Origin: Eurosta solidaginis
Taxonomy: Eukaryota > Arthropoda > Insecta > Diptera > Tephritidae
DNA: 64,000 nucleotides
Assembly: GCF_040869045.1 (NCBI RefSeq)
Contig: NC_090319.1
Span: forward strand, 389,685,601 to 389,749,600
Direction of reading: 5' to 3'
The position numbers and the translations under genes are program-made. Of the stretch, positions 35,013 through 45,765 are shown one piece after another. The stretch's first letter is position 1. Each line of letters opens with the position of its first letter. Under the pieces are notes generated by a model. The model saw nothing but the letters and a program-made list of their open reading frames with translations. It had not been told where the DNA came from and did not search any database.

Positions 35013-35100
35013 ATGAGGTAGCTCAAGACGCAGCCAATACCCACGACCCAAAATGCTCACCCCCACCGAAAATATTTAAGGTGAAATAGCGGTGTTTTTA
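35013..35100 (+). repeat. GAGCCCCCAGTG repeat family, copy 3, right half
   Basis: ATGAGGTAGCTCAAGACGCA, GCCAATACC and AATGCTCACCCCCA continue the unit cut at 32710. Copies 1 and 2 show the same stretch uninterrupted (AAGGTGGCTCAWCCCGCAGC). Confidence 0.75.
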
Positions 35101-35459
35101 CAGCATAAAGTGCTCATCCAAAACTGAATATTTACCAATAACATATAGTCCAAAAAAATAAGAAAACAACAAATGATATAGAGCATGTAGGACAAAGTCT
35201 TATGTAAACAGATTCCCATCTAGTTTTTGTATGAAAAGACACAAGCAAGGCTTAATTTAAATTGTGACGCAGATTAACCACCACCATATACTGTACGGCC
35301 AGTAGCCATTAGAAGCTTAAGCATATGTGCATATGAGCCTGAGAGCGGGTCTGCATAATATCGTTCAAGCGTAGTAGGGTAGCAGCGACGTAACCTGCAA
35401 GCTCAAAAACGCTCAGAAAACTCAAAAAAGAAATGTTTGAAATTTTCGTAAAACAAAAT
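35101..35459. other. Unassigned non-coding sequence
   Basis: No supported feature. About 30 bp at 35466-35495, just beyond, resemble the SINE-A head (GCCGCCGTGGTGTGGTGG). Confidence 0.35.
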
Positions 35460-36029
35460 TTACGACGGCAGCCGCCGTGGTGTGGTGGTAGCTGTCCTAA
35501 TAAGGGGAGCTCCCTTGGACAACATGAATGTCCGTTGTGATACCACATGCAATAAAATAACGATAACGTAGGTATAGCTACTTAGATAATCGTTAGGTAG
35601 CAACGATGAAGCGCCGAATGATACCGATATAAACTTTGGATAAATCCTCGGGAGATCCAAGTGAGTCGCGGCCGGAGTACTTTCGCCCAATTCTGGCAAA
35701 AGCTGGGCAATCAATCATAAAGCGATTTGGTGATTCCACCTCATCATCCTCCATACAGCTTCAGCAAGATGGAGTTTCCAGTATATTGAGACGTACCGCA
35801 TCGATACCTATAGGACAGTGCTCTGGCAAAACCCCAATGACCATTGATAAGAGAGCTTTAGTGAACCCAATTATTTCAGCAGACCTCCTGCCATCCACTT
35901 TCGGCCAGAGGGATCTTGCTACCCTGCAAGACGTGGCGTCCACCCAACGTTTGCTGAGCTGACTCGAGGCCCAGCTATGGAGGAGCAACCACAGGTGGCC
36001 AGCGGAATCACGAAATACCTACAGCCATC

Positions 36030-36400
36030 TTGATCCGGTTCAGTTGTATCGATGCGGGCTAAGAGATCCGCTTGATAGTTACCCGGGATATCGCTATGGC
36101 AAAACAATTTGATGGAACCGCAGGCGAGGTCAGGCACTCCCAGACCATCCTCGATCGCACTGTAGTTGAGCTCAAGGCCTTGATAGCCGCGTGGCTATCA
36201 GAGTAGATGTTAAGTACCCTAACCGTAGTAGCACTGGATAGCATTTCATCCACCGCATCCTTAATCGCAGCAACTTCCCCTTGAAATACACTGCAGTTAT
36301 CAGCCAACTTAAACTTGCGGCTTACATTTAGCTCTTGACAAAACACCCCCCACCAACCTTTCCGTCCAACTTCGACCCATGCGTGAACAAGTTATCCGGC
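36030..36400 (-). pseudogene. RNase H domain of the 36-39 kb LINE with Asp-to-His change
   Basis: The first catalytic block reads LFTHGSKLDG where the family has TDGSK, so the first metal-binding aspartate is histidine. Later residues remain: the glutamate in SVFQGEVAAIKDA, the aspartate in IYSDSHAAIKAL, and the histidine and last aspartate in CHSDIPGNYQADLLAR. The domain is also split across frames. Confidence 0.75.
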
Positions 36401-38674
36401 CCCATGGCCCAGATAATTCCTCTTCCCAACGCCTCTCTCGGTGGAATGACTGTGGTGAAAGTTGTATAGGGAGCAGTTGTCGGAATACAATAGTCCGTCC
36501 TAACTGTGATAAAGTCGAAACTGGTAAGAAGACTAGAGTGTCCGAAGTCAGAAAACCCATAGCCCATATCACGAAGCCTGACTAACGACCGGGCCGCGGG
36601 CGCCTTTCCCGCAATATCTACTGGATATGTGTTCATGCATGACGTTCAGTGCCATGGTATATGTTGTTCTGAGAGTGCCACTGATACCGATCAGCGCCGT
36701 CCATTGCGCCGACTCTAACATTTTGGATGTGCTCGCCGTGTCCAGTGCTTTCTACCAGACCAGCACCCCATAGAGCAGAATCGGTCTGACCACCACCTCA
36801 TAAAGCCAGTCTGCTACTCCTGGCAAGATTCCCCATCTTTTTCCGATAGCCCCCCTTCAGCAGTACAAGGGAACCACGGCCTTGCTGGCCCTATCTTCCA
36901 CATTGGGTATCCAGGACAGTTTCTAGTCCAAAACAATTCCCAAATATTTAACCCTATCAGAAAGTACCAACGGTACCCCTCTAATCGAGGGAGTTCTGAA
37001 ATCGGGAATCTTATATCTCCTTGCAAAAAAACCAATTCCGTTTTTCCCGGGTTGACCCCCAAATCCACATGATTCGGCCCACCTAGCCACAGTATCCAGG
37101 TAGCCCTGCAGAACATCGGGCAGGGTGCCCAGAAATTTGTCTCTGACTAGGACAGCGAGGTCATCTGCATAGGCAACCACCCGACAGCCAGTCCCCACCT
37201 CGCTGCGACAATTCTGCTGCATAGAAGTTTGCTAATAAGTTCAGCCAGGGCCACCTCGACTCCTAAACCCACCAGAGCTCTTTCGATTGCCCCCGTTAAG
37301 ACATTGTTAAAAGCCCCCTCGACGTCTAGAAAGGCACCCAGAGCAAACTTTTTGTGTTCTAGGGACCCCCGAAAAATTCTTTCGCTTAGGTACAGATCAA
37401 TCAACCGCTCAAACGTCTTAAGAAGAAACGACCAGAGACTGATTGCCCAGAAATCCTTAGCCGATACATGAGAGCTTCTGCCGGCCTTCGGAATGAAGAT
37501 GACCCTAACCGTGTGCCAAAATTTCGGGATATAGTCAAGCCTGAAGCAGTTAGTGTAGATGATGGACAAGCAGCGGCAGGAAATCCCTTTAAAATTTCGA
37601 AGTTGTGCAGGAATCATGCCATCCAGGCCCGGAGACTTATAGGAATTGAACTAGCCTATAGCCCAGGTTATATGACTTTTCCCTAGTGGAATGGCAGGCA
37701 TTTCTGCATGGCCAACGACCGCCGACCATGCATGTGAAGATCCCTGCGCAACAGGGACATCGGGAAAATGATTGTCCAGCAAAAGCTTTAGGGACTCCTC
37801 GCTACTCATCGACCAGTCCCCAACATCATCTCTCAGATACCCCAGAGGGGCGGGATTCATAGAGAGTATTTTTCTAAACCTCGGGGATTAATTGCAACCT
37901 TCTATGTTTTCGAAGATGCTTCGCCATGAATCTCGCTTGGCTATCCTTATTTCATATATATAAATCCCCAGACTCACCTTATAGAGCTCCCAGTCTGAGG
38001 GTAATTTACTCCTCCTGGCTCTGTTGTAGAGCCGCCTACTGGACGCTCTTACGTCGTCAAGAGAATGAGACCACCAGGGCGGCTTGCCCTTACCCCTGTA
38101 AGTTTTCAACGGACAGGACAGTTGAAAGGCGCCATTGCTTGCCGAGGTGAAGTTTTCCACCAGAACATCTATCTCAGATTCGGACAGGTCCGATCGAACT
38201 GTAGGCGCCGAAGGCAATAGCTCTCCAAGCTTCCTACAATACAAGTCCTAGTTAGTACTTTTATCGTTCCTAAAAGATATTTTACCGGGACATTCTTCAT
38301 TCACCGAGAACTAAATACATCGGTGATCAGAGAAAGAGTGCTCGTTTAGAACCCTCTAGCCAGAAATCCGCTCTTCCTGTTTTCTGCTAACCAGGGTAAA
38401 GTCCAGGATCTCCTCCCTTACCGCAGTAATAAAAGTTGTTCATTCCCCCTATTACATACACAAAGTCCCTCGTCTACAATAAAAGTAAATAAAGACTCAC
38501 CGAGCTTCCCATCATGCTATGATGGGCATTAGCATCGGCACCGATGATCACGCCGACACCTCTTCACCTTGCTTCAGCAGCGATTTCGCCCAGTATCGCA
38601 GCCCCCTCCCCATGGGGCATGTACGCTGAGACCATTCACATTTCATTACTGCCTCGCTCGAGGCAGACCGTGGT

Positions 38675-38994
38675 GGGATTCAAGGGGTTGTGTAGCGCAA
38701 TATATAGCTTCTCCAACCCAATTGTCAACCTCACCTTCGAGCGGCGAATGCCCTTTCACTAACAGACGAGACTCTGGCGACCCCAAGCTCCTCATGGGAC
38801 TTGGGGGTGGGGAGAGAGGGATGGCCTGAAGGTTTAATTTGGCCATATAAATCGTTCCCGAGATGGTCGGGCCAGCACCTTAATGGTGCTGTGTTACCGG
38901 AGCGTATCGGATCTGTATCCGACAAAGGACCATCACATCGATAACACTCCCCAAAGCCTTCGGGGAGTAACCTAATCGCTACAACAACAACAAC
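38675..38994 (-). repeat. SINE-B copy 2 nested in the LINE, with 14-bp target duplication
   Basis: A 320-bp insert inside the LINE endonuclease region. It is flanked by perfect 14-bp duplications AGGCAGACCGTGGT at 38661-38674 and 38995-39008. On the minus strand it starts with GTTGTTGTTG and ends CAACCCCTTGAATCCC. A 14-bp duplication fits LINE-assisted target-primed insertion. No clear A or B box is visible, so calling it a SINE is inferred from size, copy number and duplication; it could be a deleted LINE 3' end. Confidence 0.85.
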
Positions 38995-39270
38995 AGGCAG
39001 ACCGTGGTTATGTCAGCATTGCTGAAATTAGAGAGAATGAAAAATTTAATCTCCTTTTTAACAAGCACACAGGATCTAGGCCTACCTGCCTCGCCATGCA
39101 CCAAGGTGTTCCAGTCCTTAATCCAGAAATCTTTCTGCTGTTAGTACTCAGCTACGGCTCCTGGACGAGGACTATATCCACTCCGCCTTTTTCAAGGCAG
39201 AGCACCAAATTTGCGGAAGCCGCCTTAGAGTGCTGGAGATTGATTTGACGGATTCCCATCAAAAGCGCTC

Positions 39271-39959
39271 TTCTTCCGCACTCCATCCTTGGCGGATTCG
39301 TGTTAGTCGTGTCCATTCTAAAAAGTTCTTTCTTAAGGCCGCTATATGGAGCCGATTGTATAGTCGCCCTTCAACGGTCTCGTGGTTATCTGTGCTACGC
39401 AGGTATGCCACGCGAGAGTTGACGCATTACCTTATGAGTAATGCGTTCAGAGCCAGACAGGAAGTAAAGAGGGAAAGTTTTCAACCACACCTACACCACC
39501 AACTTAACAGCGACCGAGCCGGAACGTACCTGGAGGCCCGTCGCGGTTTTAACGGGACGAGGCAGTGGGCATCATTAGCCTACCAGCTATTTCGACCTGG
39601 TTTCACCCCGACCTACTAAGGTGGTAGAATACTGCACCTACCAGCCCAAAGTAATCAAGTCCTAAATTAAAGTCAAAATCAAAAGCCCTAACAATTCAGT
39701 TCGTCACCGTTGTGTACCAATCTTGACAATAAACAGAGTCCTGCCTCGCCTGAGCTCGGCACAATGACTAGGGGGTGCGCGTTTTATCGAGCTGTCCTCT
39801 CTAGATCCGACAGTATCAGTAGAAGCACTTCGTGCAGGACCTGATAACTAATCACGCGTGATAGTTCGTCACTATGGCCGGTCTAAAACTGATAACAGTC
39901 CCTAAAGCTTGGAACCACGTGTGATATCCAAGCCAAGTATCTTAGCCCCCTCTTGGACA
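39271..39959. other. Probable 5' remnant of the LINE, not recognisable
   Basis: Less AT-rich than the surroundings. It should hold ORF1 or the 5' UTR of the minus-strand LINE, but no zinc-knuckle motif is seen. A plus-strand 129-residue open frame (39230-39619) overlaps endonuclease codons antisense and is not a gene. Confidence 0.35.
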
Positions 39960-40249
39960 AGCAACAAACAATATTGAAATTTGAGAAACAAGTTGTTTCA
40001 ATAAGAAGAAAGTTTTTAAACGAGGTCGCCCTCGGCAGTGATTTGGCAAGTTCGGAGTGCTATTTCTGCCATGAAATGCTTGTTAGTAAAAACTCATCTG
40101 CCTTCCAGATGCCGTTCGGATTCAACATAAAACATGTAGGTCCCGTCCCGCCAATTTGTAGGAAAAACTAAAAGGGGCACGACGCAAATCGGAAGAGAAG
40201 CTTGGCCTCAAAGCTCTTCTGGAGTTATCGTGCCTTTCATTTATTTGTT
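39960..40249 (+). repeat. SINE-A family copy, headless
   Basis: From GAGAAACAAGTTGTTTCAAT through GGTCGCCCTCGGCAGTGATT, TTCCAGATGCCGTTCGGATT, GGTCCCGTCCCGCCAATTTG, ACGACGCAAATCGGAAGAGA to a TTTATTTGTT tail. The tRNA-like head is absent. Confidence 0.8.
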
Positions 40250-40313
40250 AATAATTAACGACATTTTAAAAAAAGTGTTACTATTACTATTACTGTTACT
40301 GCTATTTTTTTTT

Positions 40314-41997
40314 TATACTCAGCTGAGCAGAGCCCACAGAGTATATTAACTTTGTTCGCATAACGGTAATCCGTAACGGCATAAACTAATCGAGATAGAT
40401 ATAGACTTCTATATATCAAAATGATCTGGGTGAAATAAGAAATTCATTTAGCCATGTCCGTCTGTCCGTCCGTCTGTAAACACGATAACTTGAGTATATT
40501 TTGAGGTATCTTGATGAAATTTGGTATGTAGGTTCCTGGGCGCTCATCTCAGATCGCTATTTAAAATGAACGAAATCGGACTACAACCACGTCCACGTTT
40601 TCGATATCGAAAATTTCGAAAAACCGAAAAAGTGCGATAATTCATTACCAAAGACGGATAAAGCGATGAAACTTGGTAGGTGAGTTGAACTTATGACGCA
40701 GAATAGAAAATTAGTAAAATTTTGGGCAACGGGTGTGGCACCGCCCACTTTTAAAAGAAGGTAATTTCAAAGTTTTGCAAGCTGTAATTTGGCAGTCGTT
40801 GAAGATATCATGATGAAATTTGGCAAGAACGTTAATCTTATTACTATATGTGTGCTATATAAAAATTAGCGAAATCGGATGACGAAGACGCCCACTTTAA
40901 AAAAAAAATTTGTTTTAAAGTCAAATTTTAACAAAAAATGTAATATCTTTACAGTATTAAAGTAAATTATGTCAACATTCGACTCAAGTAATGATATGGT
41001 GCAACAAAATACAAAGATAAAAGAAAATTTCAAAATGGCCGTAACTCCGCCCTTTTTCATTTAATTCGTCTAGAATACTTTTTATGCCATAAGTCGAACA
41101 AACATTTACCAATCCTTCTCAAATTTGGTAGGGCATAGATTCTATGACGGTAACTGTTCTCTGTGAAAATGGGCGAAATCGCTGGAAGCCACGCCCAGTT
41201 TTTATACACAGTCCACCGTCTGTCTTTCCGCTCGGCCGTTAACACAATAACTTGAGCAAAAACCGATATATCTTTACTAAACTTAGCCCACGTACTTATC
41301 TGAACTCACTTTATCTTGGTGTAAAAAATGGCCGAAATCCGACCATAACCACGCCCACTTTATCGATATCGAAAATTACGAAAAATGAAAAAAATGCCAT
41401 AATTCTATACCAAATACGAAAAAAGGGATGAAACATGGTAACTGGATTGGTTTATTGACGCAAAATATAACTTTGGAAAAAACTTTGTAAAATGGGTGTG
41501 ACACCTACCATATTAAGTAGAAGAAAATGAAAATGTTCTGCAGGGCGAAATCAAAAGCCCTTGGAATCTTGGCAGGAATACTGTTCGTGGTATGACATAT
41601 ATAAATAAATTAGCGGTACCGGACAGAAGATGTTCTGCGTCACCCTGGTCCACATTTTGGTCGAAACGCCTTCACATATACAATTTAGGGCTACTCCCTT
41701 TTAAAACCCTCATTAATACTTTTCATTTGATACCCATATCGTACGAACGAAATCTAGAGTCACCCCTGGTCGACCCTTATTGCGATATCTCGAAAAGGCG
41801 TCCACCTATATAACTAAGGCCCACTACGTTTTAAATGATCATTAACACCTTTCATTTGATACACATTTCATACAAACACATTCCAGGGTTACCCTAGGTT
41901 CATTTTAATAAATGGTGATTTTCCCTTATTTTGTCTCCAAAGCTCTCAACTGAGTACGTAATGTTCGGTTACATCCGAACTTAGCTTTCCTGACTTG
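40314..41997 (+). mobile_element. HINE-1 copy G, complete ends, short array
   Basis: The 5' end TATACTCAGCTGAGCAGAGC is at about 40315 and the 3' end CTTTCCTGACTTG at 41997. The GTCC tract at about 40455 and all central blocks are present. Only about two array units remain (41640-41880). It shares with copy C the 5' subfamily word GTTCGCATAACGG in place of ATTGGATAACGG. Confidence 0.75.
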
Positions 41998-42040
41998 TTT
42001 TTTTTTTTTTTTGTTCGCAGTCATATGTACATATATATAT

Positions 42041-42434
42041 TAGACTGCGTCGATTTATTAACCGATATAGCGCCATGGATTTTTCGATAGGATTTGGGCT
42101 GAGGAAAAAAAGTTCCACAACGCATACCCAAAAAATAATTTTCGAGCCTGCGAAAAATAATGGCGAAAGGGTCAATTTTTCCCCAAAACACTCCCCAAAA
42201 CCCAAAAAATATATGTTATCGCCAACGTTTTTACAACAGTTTTTTTAGAAAAAAAATATTTTTTGGGTTTTGGAGAGTGTTTTGGTCGAAAAATTGACCC
42301 TTTCGCCATTTTTTTTCGCTGGCTCTAAAATTATTGTTTTAGGTATACATAGTGGAACTTTTTTTCCTGAGCCCAAATCCTATCGAAAAATCGATGGAAC
42401 GTTCGCTTTCGTCCATACAAATCGACGCAGGTTA
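42041..42434. mobile_element. Foldback element 2, copy a (about 394 bp)
   Basis: Inverted arms 42041-42205 and 42255-42434 share TTTTTCGATAGGATTTGGGC, AAAAAAAGTTCCAC and GGCGAAAGGGTCAATTTTT. The ends are TTAGACTGCGTCGATTT and, inverted, TAACCTGCGTCGATTT. TA flanks are consistent with a Tc1/mariner-type duplication. The second copy lies at 60156-60449 in opposite orientation. Confidence 0.8.
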
Positions 42435-42738
42435 GATAATATACATAGAGTACGTATATATACACATCCATTAACTTCAGACACAAATCTCCATGGTAAT
42501 AAAGTCAAATCTTCATATCCAATTTTCCATAGCGAATGGCAAGCAATAATTTCTACTGACAACGACATTGATATGACTTTCAGAAATACGTGAAGAGAAC
42601 ACATTTATCCAGCATTTCTATTGAATACTTTACTGTATGGGCAAATGTACACATACACATATTTGCAAAAGGAACATTATGGTTTGATATGGTTCGTGTA
42701 CATGTAAATTTGTTATCGTACAATTGTCTAATGCAGGC

Positions 42739-43153
42739 CATGGTTGAGCATAGTACACTAAGGCCAAATTTTTTAGTGTAATTTCAAACTCTAGTTAAAG
42801 TTGACTAGAGTTTAATCTTGCCATTTTATTTGATAACATAAAATTTTGCTGCTCTTCTCAGCTTAAGCGGCCAAAATCTACTTTAAGTCAAGTTTAAACT
42901 TGCCCGGAAAAACCGAATCCAAGCATTTCAATACATTTTAATTGTTTAGTGGTGTTAGATAGTGGATTTCATCAAACTATTTCCACCAAATATTTTTTTA
43001 GCAGATCTTCACTCAATTTTATTGCAAAAGAGTAAACGGAAATAGCTTTCCACTACAATCACCCCTAACTTTTTCAGCGGCAGTGAAAACATTTGCCAAC
43101 AAAGTTTAAATTTCAGCAGAAACCCAAATATAGGTACACTATGCCCAACTATG
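42739..43153. mobile_element. Candidate P-like MITE 3, 415 bp, old
   Basis: The ends CATGGTTGAGCATAGTACAC and, inverted, CATAGTTGGGCATAGTGTAC agree at 16 of 20 positions, all differences being transitions. Flanks ATGCAGGC (42731-42738) and GTGCAAAC (43154-43161) agree at 5 of 8, again differing only by transitions, as a decayed 8-bp duplication would. The CATGGTT start matches one end of MITE 2. A 10-bp hairpin (AAACTCTAGT) lies inside near 42790-42815. Confidence 0.5.
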
Positions 43154-43161
43154 GTGCAAAC

Positions 43162-43699
43162 AAATGCCTTTTTCTTTCACATGCTCAGTTGTCATCGCAC
43201 TCGACGCGGTCATTGCTCCCACCGCTGCTTGTCATTTAAGTAGAACTTCGACAAATGTTGCCGCAACTTTGTATCTGCGAATACAGCAAATGACAATCAA
43301 TGCTTGTTCTGTGGTCATGCTGCGGCTATCAATACACACGCAGATATCTACCATACAGAGATATTGCCGCGCTTGGTGTCAGTGACGCGTGCGGTCGCCA
43401 ATAGCAGTCCATTGATATCCCACAAAATATCCGCTGTCCGTTCAACTTAACCGGACTTATTGTTTGCAATTTCGATCGACCAACTATTTAGTCGGCAAGT
43501 AGCCGCATGTCGAACCACATGTTCACAAAACTGTGGTCTAGTATCACCCCTGCTGTGATGACCGTGGCTGCTGCTGCATCTAGATGGCAACATTAACCTC
43601 ATATTATTGGCAAAGCTAGACAGTTTAGCATGGCATGATAAAATGACTCCAGATCGGCAATGCACGTAACACAGCAGCTCTTCAAAAAATATTGAGCTC
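43162..43699. other. Unassigned non-coding sequence
   Basis: Less AT-rich than average, with no domain recognised. It may include the degraded 3' end of the neighbouring LINE relic. Confidence 0.35.
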
Positions 43700-44790
43700 C
43701 CTTTGAGAAGTGCGCAGTGAACCCTTAAATTACCACAAAGATATGGGAGTTAGTGAACTTTAATAGCTCGGCTGAGCGCTTGGATAGACAGCTGAAGTCT
43801 AGTGTTTTAAGAGGCGGCTGAAGCTCCGGGTATTTTGTGAATTCCCTAATACATGCCGAAGTGAATAGCATGGCGTCCATAGCGTACATGGTAGTGGCGG
43901 CCTCCCAAGTTTTCGATACAACCATAAATAAGTTCATTACACCCCTGCCACAGATGGGTTGCTCACCGCACTTCTTCCTAGTGTATATGAGTAAAAGAAG
44001 CAGCCTGTGATGAAGTCGAACCTAGTAATAATACACAATGTATAAAAGTCAATATGCTGCACTTTGAGGTACTTACATCGCTGGTATCAGGGTCCTTCTC
44101 AACGTCCATTGCTATGTATCTACAATTGCATTCAAAGGCCAAGTTGGTGTTACAAAATGAATCTCGCTAGTTTCAATCGAGTCATTCCTTGCACTATTTC
44201 GAGCTTTCTGATGTTAGAAGCAGTGTCTAGTATATTTCACCAAATCAACACTCTAAGACGAAAACGGTCTGGAGCATTGTTTTATAAAGAGTATAAAAGT
44301 ATACTTATTGGAGAGTTTCCGAGTTTTTCAATGACCTCACAAGGCAGTGTAAGGTGAACGAGGCAAAAGGTCTCGGAATATTTCCCATTATTTGCAAACA
44401 CTCCAATTAAATTCTTTGAGCAGTTCTTTCAAGATTGTCACCCCTTCCACTCTTCTCTGGTTCACTGTACTGCTCTCCTAATCTTCATAAGAAGGAACAG
44501 AGATCATTCCAATTCCAACCCTGTAGAGGTTTTCCAAAATTCAGGCGGAAAGACACCTTTAAAACCTAATTCGATGTCAAGAAAGACCAACAGTACGCAC
44601 CCTTTCCGCTCTATCAAGCTTTCAATCATTAGAAGGATCGTATGAAGACCTACACATTTTGCCGTACCTCCCTTGCAAAGAGCATGTCGCTTCGCTAATT
44701 ACCGGCTCCAATAATCCCAACTAAAGGAGTAGCAATACTCAAGGGTCAGCAATCGCTGTGGCAAATGAGTTCCCGCACAAACGGAACATG
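43700..44790 (-). pseudogene. Decayed LINE reverse transcriptase fragment
   Basis: Minus-strand translation gives VLLVFLDIELGFKGVF near 44600-44540, matching RT motif A of RNase H-bearing LINEs (FLDIEGAFN), preceded by a LLMIESLIERKG-like stretch. Further on, RVLIWRNILDTASNIRKLEI and VQGMTRLKLARF near 44260-44160 (one stop read through) match the thumb block of the same group. The YADD block is not found, and many stops and frameshifts intervene. The part below 44000 is assigned only by position. Confidence 0.5.
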
Positions 44791-45251
44791 GGAAAGTGAG
44801 AGTTGATGAATATTCATTCCACGTTTTCACAGAAGCATTTTCAAAGTTGGCTTCCCTTATTCTTTAGGTCATCAATCCAAATTTATTGGAAGGTTAACAA
44901 GGCACTTTATGGCGGGCGACGAGGTGGAATATCCAGTTACCTTATGCTCAGCTGTACAGCTTTCGAGATGACAAGGCATAAATATCTCGATGGAGACATA
45001 TTCGAATCTCCGAGGGAAATTTCCAAGAACAATGTATTTACGCCTTATTCGTAACTTCTTCATTCCCACGCAGCGATGAGATAATTGAAAGCTACACAGT
45101 AAGAATATGTGCTAATAAAATAGATGAACATAAAATGCAGCTTCCATTACTTTTTGTAGCTGTGCTCAGTTCAAAGGCTTCCGCCTATCCTTAGGTTTAT
45201 TGTTACTATGGACCTTTATTAAATGGTTGAAACATGTCGATTCTGTGTAGG
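44791..45251. other. Unassigned non-coding sequence
   Basis: No supported feature; overlapping open frames on the two strands (44803-45069) show no domain. Confidence 0.35.
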
Positions 45252-45255
45252 ATAT

Positions 45256-45761
45256 TGTAACGAATTTACTGAAAATCCGCTAATTTCAAATCTTCTGCTA
45301 ACGTTCGAATCACTAAACTGTCGAATAAATAACTCCAATATTCAATAATGCAAATGGCCTTTATTAAAGTACTTCACAATAACACTTATACTTCGCAACT
45401 GATAGCTTGCTTAAACCAAACTGATTTTCGTGCCTCAACCGTTGCTGCTTTTATAGCGTTTGGTTTCCTTGTTGACATATTTCTAGGCGGTTCTATTCTA
45501 GAATTTACTAGTTAGTTAGCAGCTATAAAATTACCAACTATAACTACGTTTATAGCCTCTCATATGCGCGTGTATATGTGAGTGTTAATTGCACAAATTA
45601 TTGCCTACTACATATGTACGTACGTACATATGTGTAGACATAATGATTGATTCGTTTATGTAGATACAAGTGACTTCCTGCTGTATTGTTGCTGTGGCTT
45701 CATTTACTTAGCATCAGACTAGTGATGTGAGTATCACTTAGTGTCGCTAATATTCGTCACA
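45256..45761 (-). mobile_element. Solo LTR of a Ty3/gypsy-type element, 506 bp
   Basis: Starts TGTAACGAATTTACTG and ends TATTCGTCACA on the plus strand, TG..CA, flanked by 4-bp duplications ATAT (45252-45255 and 45762-45765). Transcription would run on the minus strand: GCTATAAAAGCAGC works as a TATA region, followed after about 120 bp by TTAATAAAGG, a polyadenylation signal. It contains a perfect 24-bp palindrome at 45610-45633 (ACATATGTACGT and its mirror). No internal region or second LTR is near, so it probably formed by LTR-LTR recombination. A related fragment sits at 13050-13288. Confidence 0.9.
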
Positions 45762-45765
45762 ATAT

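Larger units (their letters stand above)
35590..39270 (-). pseudogene. I/LOA-type LINE ORF2 (endonuclease-RT-RNase H), frameshifted, with a nested SINE
   Basis: Nearly complete ORF2 of a non-LTR retrotransposon on the minus strand, 5' end at high coordinates. Order of domains: APE endonuclease start IRQINLQHSKAASAN ... VQEPW (39256-39145); endonuclease core GADANAHHSMMGS (about 38550-38510); linker KPPWWSHSLDDVRASSRR (within 38244-37888); RT motif A FLDVEGAFNNV (about 37340-37305); motif C VVAYADDLAVLV (about 37182-37149); thumb (about 36900-36720); RNase H (about 36400-36030); and C-terminal TSCRVARSLWPKVD ... GHCPIG-like block ending near 35590. The chain changes frame at least eight times and has stops, so it is dead. 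Expected upstream ORF1 cannot be recognised. The 3' UTR appears to contain GTGGTATCACAACGGACAT. The RNase H domain favours an I/LOA-like over a jockey clade; the name is inferred. Confidence 0.85.

Noticed and set aside
39230..39619. 129-residue plus-strand open frame
   Set aside because: Its first part is antisense to the LINE endonuclease codons and the rest has no domain.
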